From: an uncultured Mycoplasmatota bacterium
GTDB lineage: Bacteria; Bacillota_I; Bacilli_A; RF39; UBA660
Assembly: GCA_900553835.1 (NCBI GenBank)
Contig: USFF01000001.1
Span: forward strand, 16,750 to 80,749
Length of the DNA stretch: 64,000 bases
Direction of reading: 5' to 3'
Under the pieces are notes generated by a model, which made no database searches, was not told the DNA's origin, and saw only the letters and a list, made by a program, of their open reading frames with translations. Below are positions 18,274-27,665 of this stretch, in pieces (the stretch's first letter is position 1; every line of letters begins with the position of its first letter). The translations under genes and the position numbers were made by a program.

Positions 18274-19035
18274 ATGGATAAAGAATTTGAAGATATCAAG
18301 AAATTATTTGAAGAAAGAGATGATAAGGCTTACATGGAAAGCATGGAAAGAGCTTGTCAAGAAGCAATTAATTCTAGAAAAGAAGAAAGAATTACTAGAA
18401 AAAAACAAATGCATGATAAATTTATTGGGACAAAAATAGTCGCAATTGTTTTAGGAGGTTTATTGCTAGTAGGTGGTGCTAAACTAATAACTGAAAAAGA
18501 AAGTAGTAATAATGACGTACAAATAACAATGCTTAGTGATGATTTAAGTATGAAGGAATTAGGTAAAGAGATAGGATCACTTGTATATGTTAAAGGAGAT
18601 AACTTTAATGAAAAATTTGATACTACTTTAAAAAGTATATTAAGTCAGTGTACATACAGAACAAGTGATAATGAGAGTTTTTATTATAGTCATACAGAAA
18701 TAGCAAGAAAGATTTTATCTTTAGACGAGGACTTAAGAGAATATGCTCTTTGTAGTGTTTTAAATGATATGGGATCATACAGAACAGCTGAATTTGAAAA
18801 AGGAAAAACTAATGCTGACTATTTACTAAAAAACATATCTATGTTTGAAAGTGATAACGAAATAAAACTTTTAGATGGTACTACATCTTTAGAGGAGTAC
18901 CTAAAAATGAAAGGTTTTGTTGACAAAGATGGAAATGCATCATTTGAAATGTTTGTAGAAAAAGAAAATCAAAATGCTCCAATTATTAAAGAAATAGTTG
19001 AAAGTTTAATGGAAAGTAAAGGTGTTAGAAGATGA
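18274..19035 (+). CDS. Membrane-anchored hypothetical protein
   Basis: 253 residues: a charged cytoplasmic N-terminus of about 50 residues, one membrane helix (VAIVLGGLLLVGGAKLI, about 55-72) and an acidic extracellular domain of about 180 residues. No family recognised. ATG 18274 follows AGAGGGTAAGAG. It overlaps the next gene by 4 nt (ATGA), so the two are coupled. It is the first chromosomal gene right of tRNA-Gly. Confidence 0.6.
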   Translation: MDKEFEDIKKLFEERDDKAYMESMERACQEAINSRKEERITRKKQMHDKFIGTKIVAIVLGGLLLVGGAKLITEKESSNNDVQITMLSDDLSMKELGKEIGSLVYVKGDNFNEKFDTTLKSILSQCTYRTSDNESFYYSHTEIARKILSLDEDLREYALCSVLNDMGSYRTAEFEKGKTNADYLLKNISMFESDNEIKLLDGTTSLEEYLKMKGFVDKDGNASFEMFVEKENQNAPIIKEIVESLMESKGVRR

Positions 19036-19274
19036 GTGAATATAATGTAGCATCTTTAAATGGAAAAGATTATATAGAAGCAGATACTGTAAACTTTAGA
19101 GATAATACTTATGTATTTCTAGTAAATGAAAAAAATGAAAAAGATTTCCTAGTTAGGAAAATAACTAGTGAAGGAGATAAAACTTTTTATGAACCACTAG
19201 AAACTAAAGAAGAATTTGAAGTAGTAATGCTTATGTTTACTAAAAAACATAAAGAAGTAATAGAAAACATATAA
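19032..19274 (+). CDS. Small hypothetical protein coupled to 18274
   Basis: 80 residues, acidic, mostly beta-strand (NGKDYIEADTVNFRDNTYVF, FLVRKI), no membrane helix or signal peptide. It starts inside the stop of the preceding gene. An AAGGCTTATT/AATAAGTCTT terminator (about 19272-19305) follows directly. Confidence 0.6.
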   Translation: MSEYNVASLNGKDYIEADTVNFRDNTYVFLVNEKNEKDFLVRKITSEGDKTFYEPLETKEEFEVVMLMFTKKHKEVIENI

Positions 19275-19354
19275 GGCTTATTGAAAAAATAAGTCTTTTT
19301 ATTTATAGACTAATCTTAAGCTTTATTATATAATATTATTGTAGGATAGATAAG

Positions 19355-20601
19355 TATGAAGAAAGTATTAATAATATTAGGAACATTTTTAATTTTAATA
19401 ATTATTACAGGTGTATATATTTACTATAATGTAAAACCAGATATAAAGCTAAATGGTGGAGACATTATAATCTCTTATGGAGATATAAATATATAGAACT
19501 TGGAGTTAATGCTTTTATATTTAATAACGATATATCAAATGACATAAATGTAGATAACAAAGTCTCACTTAATAAAATAGGAGACTATAAAATTACATAT
19601 TCAATAACAAATAAGTATTTAAAAAATATTTCCACTATAAAAAGAAATATAAAAATAATTGATGATGAAAAACCTATAATAAATTTATTAGGAAAAACAG
19701 AACAAAAATATTATGTAAATGATAAATACAAAGAAGAAGGATATACTGCCATAGATAACTATGATGGTGATATAACTGATAAAGTTACTATAGAAAACAA
19801 AGTTGATTTTACTAAAAAAGGTAACTATGAAATAATATATAAAGTTACAGATTCATCAGGTAATGAATGCACTGAAATAAGGAAAATAAAAGTAGAAGAA
19901 AAACCGGTACCTAAAGAACCTATTTATCAAAACACTGGAACTGGCAGAGGGTTACCAATTTTAATGTACCATTACTTTTATGATAAAAGTAATGGAGAAA
20001 TTGGAGAAAACAGCAATTACATGGAAGTATCAGATTTTATAATCAAATGAAATACTTAAGTGAAAACAATTATTACTTTCCAACATGGGATGAAGTAGCT
20101 TCATTTATAGATGGTAAACAAGTACTACCTGAAAAATCAGTAGTCATTACTATAGATGATGGACAATCATCAGTATTTGAATATGCTTATCCTATATTAG
20201 AAAAATATAATGTAAAAGCAACTGCCTTTATAATAACATCATGGAGTAGTGGTTTTAAAAATTACATGGGAGGATCATTAGAATTCCAAAGTCATACACA
20301 TAACATGCACAGAGTTTTTTGCCCAGGTGGACATGGTGGTAAATTTAGATGTATTGACTATTCTGAAGGATTAGAAGACTTAAAAAAATCAGCAGAAATA
20401 TTAGGAAAAAATGATGTAATTGCTTATCCATATGGAGATGTCACAGATAATGTATTAAAAATAACTAAAGATGCTGGATATAAAATAGGACTAACTACAG
20501 TATATGGAAAAGCAAAGAAAGGTATGGATAGATATAGACTACCTAGAGTAAGAATGTATAACGGTATTACACTTAATTCATTCATAGAAAAAGTAAAATG
20601 A
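19355..20601 (+). pseudogene. Membrane-anchored polysaccharide deacetylase, two frameshifts
   Basis: Three frames together give one protein. Frame 1 (19355-19495): signal anchor MKKVLIILGTFLILIIITG. Frame 2 (to 20049): an Ig-like DUF5011-type domain with EEGYTAIDNYDGDITDKVT and YKVTDSSGN, then LPILMYHYF. Frame 3 (to 20601): the NodB domain, with VVITIDDGQSS, KATAFIITS, SHTHNMH and IAYPYGD. The family removes N- or O-acetyl groups from cell-wall glycans. Both breaks are single-base losses, one near 19490 and one in the T4 run near 20037. The conserved residues survive on both sides, so recent inactivation or sequence error is likelier than old decay. Confidence 0.8.
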
Positions 20602-20681
20602 AACTTAAGAATAGTTCTTGAGTTTTTCTTTTGTATATATTATAATTAAATAGAAAGATATGAAGAGGAAAGGAGAATTCA

Positions 20682-20815
20682 TATTTAGCGCCAGAGCCTT
20701 AAATGGTTGACGAGGATGGTAGTTATCGATAATTCGGCGGATGCTATCACGGATAAGTAATCGTTAGAAGTATTACAAAAAATAAAATCAAGATTATAAC
20801 AAAAAATACTTCATA
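20682..20815 (+). ncRNA. glmS ribozyme (glucosamine-6-phosphate riboswitch)
   Basis: TTTAGCGCCAGAGCC, TTGACGAGGA, ATCGATAATTCGGCGGATG and the following stem elements are the conserved core of the glmS self-cleaving ribozyme. Cleavage would fall between A20687 and G20688. It ends shortly before the glmS ribosome binding site, as expected, and represses glmS when glucosamine-6-phosphate is plentiful. An extra perfect hairpin CATACTAA/TTAGTATG (20812-20831) abuts the Shine-Dalgarno GGAGG. Confidence 0.93.
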
Positions 20816-20842
20816 CTAATTTTTTAGTATGGAGGAATTTTT

Positions 20843-22585
20843 ATGTGTGGTATCATAGGATACATAGGAAAAAAACATAATGGTGTAGATGTAATTATAG
20901 ATGGTCTAAAACACCTAGAATACAGGGGATATGATAGTAGTGGAATAGCTTTTATTGAGGATAATAAGGTAGTGATAAAAAAAGAAGTTGGTGGAATTAC
21001 TAACTTAGAAAAGCTACTTGATAATAATAAAACTATGGTAGGTATAGGGCATACAAGATGGGCAACTCATGGTAAACCAACAAAAACAAATGCACATCCA
21101 CATAAACAAGGGGTAATAACTTTAGTACATAATGGAATAATTGAAAACTTTATGGATATAAAAGGTGAATTAATTAAAATTGGTTATACATTTAGTAGTG
21201 ACACTGATACAGAAGTTGCAAGTGCTTATATAGATTATTTATATAAGGAAAATCATGATATGATAAAAGCTCTATCTTTAGCAAGTAAAAAGTTTATAGG
21301 TAGCTATGCTTTTGGCATTATTAACGAAGATGAAAAGGATAAACTATATGCATTAAGAAAAGATAGTCCTTTAATAATAGGAATAGGAGAAAATGAAAAC
21401 TTTATAGCTAGTGATGTACCATCTATCTTAAAATACACTAATAAATATATAGATATAGATAATGATGAAGTAATAAAGCTTACAGAAAATATGCCAGAAG
21501 TTTATAATCTAGAATGTAAGAAAATAGATAAGCAAATCAATGAATTTGAGGGAGATTCTAGTTTGGTTGAAAAAAATGGTTATGAAACATATATGCTCAA
21601 AGAAATACATGAAGAAGCAGAGGTAATTAAAAAGACTAGTGAAGAAAATATAGATTTTGATTTAACTAAATATGATGAAATTGATATTGTTGCATGTGGA
21701 AGTGCTTATCACGCAGGTTTAATAGGAAAATATATGATAGAAAAACTTGTTAATAAAAAAGTTGATGTTTCAATTGCAAGTGAATATCAATATGATAAAC
21801 ATTTTTATAAGGGAAAGACACTTTTAATAGCAATAAGTCAAAGTGGGGAAACTACAGATACTAAAAAATGTGTTACTATTGCAAATGAAAGTGGTATAGA
21901 CTCGCTGGCTATAGTTAATGTAAAAGGTAGTAGTATTGCAAGAATAAGTAAACATGTAATTTATACATTAGCAGGTCCAGAAATTGCAGTTGCAACTACA
22001 AAAGCTTATTTAGCACAGATAACTACTTTAATTCTTTTAGCTATTAATAATAGTGGTAAAGAAATAAATAGAGAAGAGTTACAAAAATTACCTTACTATA
22101 TAGAAAATTTAACAAGTAAAGACTATTTAACTCTTGCTAAAGAACTATATCAGAAAGATGATATTTATTTTATAGGAAGAGGAATAGATTATGCTCTTTG
22201 TATGGAAGGATCTTTAAAATTAAAAGAAATAAGTTACATACATAGTGAAGCATATGCAGCAGGAGAGTTAAAACATGGAACTATTTCATTAATAAATGAA
22301 GGAACACCTGTAATAGTAGTAGCAACAAACGATTTATATTTAAAAACTATAAGTAATGCTAAAGAAGTTAAAGCAAGAGGAGCAAGAGTAATATTATTAA
22401 CTAATAAAGAAGTAATAAATGATGGAGTTTATGATGAAATAATAACAATTCCAAATGTAAAAGAAGAATTAACTCCAATTTTAGCAATTATTCCATTACA
22501 GCTATTAGCATATGAAACAGCTAAATTAAGAGGAAATGATATAGATAAACCTAAGAATTTGGCTAAAAGTGTTACTGTGGAGTAG
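20843..22585 (+). CDS. glmS: Glutamine-fructose-6-phosphate aminotransferase
   Basis: 580 residues, slightly short for the family (about 600). The mature protein starts at Cys2 (MCGIIGYIG), the glutaminase nucleophile. HTRWATHGKP and HNGIIEN follow. The two SIS domains hold CGSAYHAG, ISQSGETTDT, ATTKAYLAQ, ELKHGTISL and the C-terminal KNLAKSVTVE. It makes glucosamine-6-phosphate for peptidoglycan. The leader carries its own ribozyme. Confidence 0.97.
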   Translation: MCGIIGYIGKKHNGVDVIIDGLKHLEYRGYDSSGIAFIEDNKVVIKKEVGGITNLEKLLDNNKTMVGIGHTRWATHGKPTKTNAHPHKQGVITLVHNGIIENFMDIKGELIKIGYTFSSDTDTEVASAYIDYLYKENHDMIKALSLASKKFIGSYAFGIINEDEKDKLYALRKDSPLIIGIGENENFIASDVPSILKYTNKYIDIDNDEVIKLTENMPEVYNLECKKIDKQINEFEGDSSLVEKNGYETYMLKEIHEEAEVIKKTSEENIDFDLTKYDEIDIVACGSAYHAGLIGKYMIEKLVNKKVDVSIASEYQYDKHFYKGKTLLIAISQSGETTDTKKCVTIANESGIDSLAIVNVKGSSIARISKHVIYTLAGPEIAVATTKAYLAQITTLILLAINNSGKEINREELQKLPYYIENLTSKDYLTLAKELYQKDDIYFIGRGIDYALCMEGSLKLKEISYIHSEAYAAGELKHGTISLINEGTPVIVVATNDLYLKTISNAKEVKARGARVILLTNKEVINDGVYDEIITIPNVKEELTPILAIIPLQLLAYETAKLRGNDIDKPKNLAKSVTVE

Positions 22586-22588
22586 TTA

Positions 22589-23317
22589 ATGTTAAAACTT
22601 TTATTTAGTAAGGAATATATCTTTTTATGGATATTAGTTATTTTAATTACTGTTTTTGAAAAGAAGGTTATTGGCTTTTTTGGAGAATTATGGGTTAGAT
22701 TTGAATTAAAAAAACTTGGAAAGAACTATAAAGTTCTAAATAACGTTATAGTTAGAACTGAAGATAACAGTACTCATCAAATTGATCATGTTATTATTTC
22801 TAAGTATGGTATATTTGTCATAGAAACTAAACAAATAAATGGATACATAAAAGGAAATGATTATGATAAGAATTGGACTATTAAGCGAGGTAAAAATACT
22901 TACTTCATTCATAATCCAATACATCAAAATTATGGACATGTAAAAGCACTTTCAAAAGTCTTAAATATTGATGAAAATAAATTTATTCCATTAGTATGCA
23001 TTTCTAGTCAAGCTAAAATTAAGGTAAATTCAAGTAATGTATTTAAACTATTTAATTTAGTAAGTCAAATTAAGCAATATAAAGAAGAAATACTTTCAAA
23101 TTATGAAGAAGTTTATAGCTTTTTAGTTAATAGAAATATTAAAGGCTATAGTAATTCTAGGATGCATGTTAAGAATGTAAAACAAATTAAAAAGGTTAGA
23201 ACTAATGAATTAAATAATAAATGTCCACTTTGTGGTGGAGAACTTATTAAAAGGCAAAGTAAATATGGAAGTTTTATAGGATGTTCTAATTATCCTAGGT
23301 GTAAATTTAAAAAATAA
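22589..23317 (+). CDS. NERD nuclease-related protein with topoisomerase-type zinc ribbon
   Basis: 242 residues. One N-terminal membrane helix is followed by a NERD domain (FFGELWVRFELKKLGKNYKV, then QIDHVIISKYGIFVIETK, with the D...E.K nuclease-like pattern). A C-terminal zinc ribbon CPLCGGELIKRQSKYGSFIG then CSNYPRCKF matches zf-C4_Topoisom. Starts 3 nt after the glmS stop and probably shares its transcript. Confidence 0.85.
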   Translation: MLKLLFSKEYIFLWILVILITVFEKKVIGFFGELWVRFELKKLGKNYKVLNNVIVRTEDNSTHQIDHVIISKYGIFVIETKQINGYIKGNDYDKNWTIKRGKNTYFIHNPIHQNYGHVKALSKVLNIDENKFIPLVCISSQAKIKVNSSNVFKLFNLVSQIKQYKEEILSNYEEVYSFLVNRNIKGYSNSRMHVKNVKQIKKVRTNELNNKCPLCGGELIKRQSKYGSFIGCSNYPRCKFKK

Positions 23318-23417
23318 TGAAAGTCTCTAATATATAGGGACTTTTCTAATTAATTTTAAAAATTGATGTAATTTTAAGAAAAAGTATAGTATAATGTTAT
23401 TTAAGAAGGTGGTTTAC

Positions 23418-23717
23418 ATGTTTAAAACTATTATTATTTTTGTAGGCTTTCTAACATTTTGTTATATTAATAGAGATAAAGCTTTAAAAGATTATAAAGA
23501 AAAACCAAAAAATGATAAACCTAAAAAAGAAAATCATTCTCCATATTCAGAAGAAGAAATGGACAAATGGTTTTTAAAGGAGTGGCAGAAAGACCTCGTA
23601 AGACAAGGAAGATTTGCACCCTGGAGTTTTAAAAAGAAATCAACTAGACATGAACCACTAAGTGATGGACAATATCATAAAGATGATGATGTGGGCAAGA
23701 TAGAGGAGGATTACTGA
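23418..23717 (+). CDS. Small membrane-anchored hypothetical protein
   Basis: 99 residues from ATG 23418, placed behind AAGAAGGTGG; a longer start at 23394 overlaps the promoter region. One N-terminal membrane helix (IIIFVGFLTFCYI) is followed by a basic, then Trp-containing, hydrophilic tail. No family recognised. TATAAT at about 23389 is the likely -10. Confidence 0.55.
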   Translation: MFKTIIIFVGFLTFCYINRDKALKDYKEKPKNDKPKKENHSPYSEEEMDKWFLKEWQKDLVRQGRFAPWSFKKKSTRHEPLSDGQYHKDDDVGKIEEDY

Positions 23718-23771
23718 AAAAGATTGCATTGTATAATAAAAAGAAAATGTAAAATTAGAATTGGTAAACTA

Positions 23772-23797
23772 AAAAGGATAAGCAGAACTTATCCTTT
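23772..23797. terminator. Bidirectional terminator at the end of the collagen-like cluster
   Basis: AAAGGATAAG and CTTATCCTTT pair around a 5-nt loop. On the minus strand the stem is followed by TTTTTAG, just past the stop of the collagen-like gene at 23796. Confidence 0.7.
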
Positions 23798-24884
23798 ATT
23801 CAATTTTTAAAATATTTAAGTATGATATAGTATCTTCTCCAGGGGTTAAAGTAATATTAGTGCTTGATGAAACTGCCATATCTATTTTATCATTAATATT
23901 TAAACTCACTATTATGGAGCCATTAAATGAAACATATTCCGCAGTTGAAACTTGTTTAGTAATTTTACTACCATTAATAGTTCGATTTTCTTTTCTTAAT
24001 TCTAAGGATATGTCAGCATTATTAGTGGTTTGACCACTAAAATAATAATCTATTTTATACATACCTTGTTTATTTATTTTAATAGTATTTGTAAATGATG
24101 TATCTACTTCTTTAGAGGCTGATATGTTTCCTAATTCCACTTGATTTGGAGTATTTGCTGTTAATGTATAGGAATTACCATTATTTTCATAAAGAGAAGC
24201 ATATGCTTCTAAAATTGCACTACCGGTATCTCCCTTACTACCAGGAGGACCAGCAGGTCCAGTATTACCTCTTGGTATTAAAAATGTTAAATTATGTGTA
24301 TTATTGGAAAAGTCATCTGTAACACTAGCATTTAGCCCCGGATTAATAGTTCTAGTTTCAGATATATTTACTTTTTCTCCTATACCATCATTTCCCTTAT
24401 CTCCTTTAGGTATTGAAAATGTTAAATTATGTGTATTATTAGTAAAATTATCTGTAACACTAGCATTAGAACCCGGATCAATTGTTCTAGTTTCTACTAC
24501 CGTTATTTTTTCACTTTCTCCAGTATCACCCTTAGGGCCCATATCACCTTTAGGTCCAACATCACCATCAGCGCCATCAAAGCCTTGAGGAATGTAGAAA
24601 TCTAAAGTGTGAATATTATTAACATAGTTATCTACAACTCTTGCTCTTGCATTAGCATCTAATGTTTCTGTTTTACCAATTGTTATTTTATCCCCATCTT
24701 TACCTCTTGGAATAGCAAATTCTAAAATAGCATTCTCTTTAGTACCCACATTTTTAACACTTGCATCTTGAAAAGGATAAAGAGTAGTAGTTTTACCTAC
24801 TTCTATAGTAGAAGAGCCATCTTTTCCTTTTGGTCCTCTTATATAGCAATATTTATATTGTTGACATGTACACTTTTTATTCAT
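23796..24884 (-). CDS. Collagen-like repeat protein with C1q/BclA-like C-terminal domain
   Basis: 362 residues, no signal peptide. A short Cys-rich N-terminus (MNKKCTCQQYKYCYIRGPKG) leads into collagen Gly-X-Y tracts (GPKGKDG, GADGDVGPKGDMGPKGDTG, GPAGPPGSKGDTG). These alternate with four copies of a roughly 45-residue module, of the type (V/I)xETxTxxPGxNASVTDxFxNNTHNLTFxIPKG. Residues 225-362 are a beta-rich trimer-forming-like domain similar in outline to the BclA/C1q fold. Collagen-like proteins of this build without signal peptides coat spores (exosporium BclA). GGAGG precedes the ATG. Confidence 0.75.
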   Translation of the reverse strand: MNKKCTCQQYKYCYIRGPKGKDGSSTIEVGKTTTLYPFQDASVKNVGTKENAILEFAIPRGKDGDKITIGKTETLDANARARVVDNYVNNIHTLDFYIPQGFDGADGDVGPKGDMGPKGDTGESEKITVVETRTIDPGSNASVTDNFTNNTHNLTFSIPKGDKGNDGIGEKVNISETRTINPGLNASVTDDFSNNTHNLTFLIPRGNTGPAGPPGSKGDTGSAILEAYASLYENNGNSYTLTANTPNQVELGNISASKEVDTSFTNTIKINKQGMYKIDYYFSGQTTNNADISLELRKENRTINGSKITKQVSTAEYVSFNGSIIVSLNINDKIDMAVSSSTNITLTPGEDTISYLNILKIE

Positions 24885-24893
24885 AAAGCCTCC

Positions 24894-25445
24894 TTAAGTT
24901 GTTTCTTCTAGAAATAAATCACCATCTGCTATAGGAATAGTAGCATAATTTATATCACTTATACTGAACTTTTTAAGAGGTGCCTCTGGATTTGCAATTT
25001 CTATTATTTCTTCGTTTTTCTTAAGTTCTATATTTTTTAATTCTTCACTAAATGTATGTTTTCCATCACTGCTTATTTGTTTATAGTATACTTTTAAACT
25101 TTTATTTTCTGAAAATGGTACATTATTAAAAATAGCATATCCATCTTGATTTGTTTCTACTTCTATACCTATATTATTTCCTGTGTAGTCTGTTCTTATA
25201 AATTTAGCACCAATAATATTAACTCCAGTACTAGGATCTCCAGTATCAGTAACATGTAATTTTAAAATTCCTGAAGCAGATATAGTAAAAACATAGGTTT
25301 CGATGTTATCTACTATTTCTATACTTTTAGGTGACAGAGAACTGTTATCATATCCTGGAATATCTGCAGTTGCATTATACTTTCCATTAACGATTTCTGT
25401 ACTACCAAGTCCATTGGTTATTGGTATCTTATGTTTTATTGCCAT
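24894..25445 (-). CDS. Beta-sandwich repeat protein of the collagen-like cluster
   Basis: 183 residues, no signal peptide. Residues 62-140 look like a carboxypeptidase-regulatory/prealbumin-like domain (ILKLHVTDTGDPSTGVNIIG, ETNQDGYAIFNNVPFSENKS). The N-terminal third is a separate small beta unit. It overlaps the preceding 114-aa gene by 10 nt and precedes the collagen-like gene by 9 nt, so it belongs to the same transcript and probably the same surface structure. Confidence 0.6.
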   Translation of the reverse strand: MAIKHKIPITNGLGSTEIVNGKYNATADIPGYDNSSLSPKSIEIVDNIETYVFTISASGILKLHVTDTGDPSTGVNIIGAKFIRTDYTGNNIGIEVETNQDGYAIFNNVPFSENKSLKVYYKQISSDGKHTFSEELKNIELKKNEEIIEIANPEAPLKKFSISDINYATIPIADGDLFLEETT

Positions 25446-25780
25446 AAAGTAATTTCTCCTTCCTTTATATTAACTTTATTATAGTTAGAATCATATATAA
25501 TTATATTTTTGATATTTCCTTTTTTATTTTCAATTTTATTATCTAAACAGATAGAATAATTATATCCTCTTATGGCATATATTGGTATATTAATTATTCT
25601 TCCTTTAGAATGTATTTCTAACTTATATGTATTTTTATTATATATAGGTAACTTTATTTTTTCTAAATTATTTATTTTTTTAATACAAACTATTTTATTA
25701 CATTTATTTTTTAAATAAAGAGTAGTTCCATTTATTAAGCAGTTAGATTTTAAATTTATATTAATGAAATCTTTGTTCAT
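25436..25780 (-). CDS. Hypothetical beta-rich protein of the collagen-like cluster
   Basis: 114 residues, no signal peptide or membrane helix, with Lys/Asn/Ile-rich beta-strand patterns and three Cys. AGGTGATTT precedes ATG 25780. No family recognised; assigned to the cluster by overlap and strand. Confidence 0.6.
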   Translation of the reverse strand: MNKDFININLKSNCLINGTTLYLKNKCNKIVCIKKINNLEKIKLPIYNKNTYKLEIHSKGRIINIPIYAIRGYNYSICLDNKIENKKGNIKNIIIYDSNYNKVNIKEGEITLWQ

Positions 25781-25831
25781 AAATCACCTCAATATATTAT
25801 AATATATTCTATTTAATTATCATTGAAAAGG

Positions 25832-27655
25832 TTAAATCACTATTGACCAAATATATTTAGTATAATATTCTTCGTTTAGGTTATTGTCGTTTATTTTAAG
25901 TAGTAAACCTTTATCTTTTTCGTAATTAATTTCTTTGATAGATATTTCATCTATATTCTTGATATTTTGATAAATACTAGTTGGTTGTGTACTTATTTGT
26001 AGTAATTCATTATTATTTTTAAATATTAAAGAATCAATTAATACCTTATTATTATCACTCATTAAAGGATTTATATAATTAATAAATAATTCATAGTTAG
26101 TAGCATTATTTCTACTATCAATAATAATAATATTACTAGGTTTTATTTTATTATATATATTATTTTCACTAGGTAATGAAATATCAAAATTTGTTATTTT
26201 AGTACTTTCTAAAAGAGTAACTTCTCCATTAAATGGAGTAATTATTTCTCTATCTAAATACATGTAGCTGGTAGGTTCAGCTGATGTAATTTTAATTACT
26301 GTATTATCTTGAATATTATTTTCAAGTAAATATTCGAATAACCCATTTTCATCAGATTTAACTATTTCATTAGTACCATCAAAAGATATGGATACATCTG
26401 CGTGACGAGTAGTGTGACCAGAGATTTTAGTGGAATTACTATTTATAGGATGAATATTTATTTTGGGTTGACCTATAGAAAACTGCTTTTTATTTTGAAA
26501 GGAAAAATTATCTAAAGAAGGTAATGTGTTTTTTTCCTCATTAGTATAATTACTATATATAATATTAGTAGTATTCTTATCAAATGTTCCTTTTACTATA
26601 GATAAAGTATCTTTTTTATACCATGAGTAGAGTGGTAAATCTTCAATTCCACCAGCTACTAAAAGATCTTTACTATCTTTCCACATATTTATTCTATTAA
26701 ATGAAAACTCAAAATTTACAGGATTATTTGTATAAAGTACATTAGAATTTTTAGTATAAAGAACTATGTTTCTAGGATTATTAAACTTAATACTTTGATT
26801 ATTTCCTTTAAAATAAATATTATAATTATCAATAGGAGTATTTTCGTAACTATTAATTACTAATAAGCTTGCTCCTTCATTTACTGTTAAATTTCCATAT
26901 ATATTCCACATAGGTACTCTTTGATGGGAATTTTCTATAAAATTTAATTTAGAAAAATCATCTATTAAAACATCTTGACATCCATTACCAATTGTCTGTG
27001 CAAAACCATTACCTGTTATTAAATTTAGTTCGCTACATCTAGATATTTTAAAATCTAGTCTAGGAGTGCCATTAAAGAATGCATTTTTACTTGTTATATT
27101 AACTCTGCTATTTGATAGAATTTTAAAATATGCATCAATTGTGTGTAAATATATAAATGGAGTATTATTACTATCAATGTCACTGTTACCGCCAATTAGT
27201 ATGTTATTACATTCACATACTTTATCAGATGTAATGTTGTTAGTATCTTCAATTTTAATGTAACTGTCAATTATTTTTGTGATTCCATATTGATTGTATA
27301 GGAGTTTAACACCATTAAATCTGGTATTACTAAATACTATTTTAGAATTTAAATCATCATTTATATAAATAAAACCAACTTTATTTGAAGAAGTTATTTT
27401 TATATTTTTAAATATTATAGTACTATTAATTGATGTACTTATAGTAGAATCAATTAAATTATTAGTAATAGTATGAGTATTAGTATTATAAGTTCCATCA
27501 ATTATAATTTTAGATTTATCTCCTATCATAAAAGATTCTTCTATAGTTATATCATTATCTAGATAAATGTATGTATAAGTATTATCTTCTGTTAAAACAG
27601 TTTTAAATTCTTCAAAGTTAGAAACAACAACAGTTTTATCATTTATAATTTTCAT
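25832..27655 (-). CDS. Right-handed beta-helix protein with Ig-like and WxL-like C-terminal parts
   Basis: 607 residues, no signal peptide. Residues 1-290 show the repeating short strands of a pectate-lyase-type beta-helix, starting with a region (NDKTVVVSNFEEFKTVLTED) typical of such surface proteins. About 385-460 is an Ig-like unit (ISGHTTRHADVSISFDGTNE, SDENGLFEYLL). The last 20 residues end YTKYIWSIVI, resembling the closing YxTTLTWTL of WxL-type domains. The catalytic residues of polysaccharide lyases are not evident, so a structural role is likelier. GGAGGTTTCT precedes the ATG. Confidence 0.65.
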   Translation of the reverse strand: MKIINDKTVVVSNFEEFKTVLTEDNTYTYIYLDNDITIEESFMIGDKSKIIIDGTYNTNTHTITNNLIDSTISTSINSTIIFKNIKITSSNKVGFIYINDDLNSKIVFSNTRFNGVKLLYNQYGITKIIDSYIKIEDTNNITSDKVCECNNILIGGNSDIDSNNTPFIYLHTIDAYFKILSNSRVNITSKNAFFNGTPRLDFKISRCSELNLITGNGFAQTIGNGCQDVLIDDFSKLNFIENSHQRVPMWNIYGNLTVNEGASLLVINSYENTPIDNYNIYFKGNNQSIKFNNPRNIVLYTKNSNVLYTNNPVNFEFSFNRINMWKDSKDLLVAGGIEDLPLYSWYKKDTLSIVKGTFDKNTTNIIYSNYTNEEKNTLPSLDNFSFQNKKQFSIGQPKINIHPINSNSTKISGHTTRHADVSISFDGTNEIVKSDENGLFEYLLENNIQDNTVIKITSAEPTSYMYLDREIITPFNGEVTLLESTKITNFDISLPSENNIYNKIKPSNIIIIDSRNNATNYELFINYINPLMSDNNKVLIDSLIFKNNNELLQISTQPTSIYQNIKNIDEISIKEINYEKDKGLLLKINDNNLNEEYYTKYIWSIVI

Positions 27656-27665
27656 AGAAACCTCC

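Noticed and set aside
24304..24588. Plus-strand ORFs opposite the collagen-like genes
   Set aside because: Pro/Ser-rich frames are the antisense of Gly-X-Y repeats; no ribosome binding sites.
25832..27655. Active pectate lyase
   Set aside because: Beta-helix pattern only; no signal peptide and no visible catalytic Arg/Lys motif, and the context is structural.
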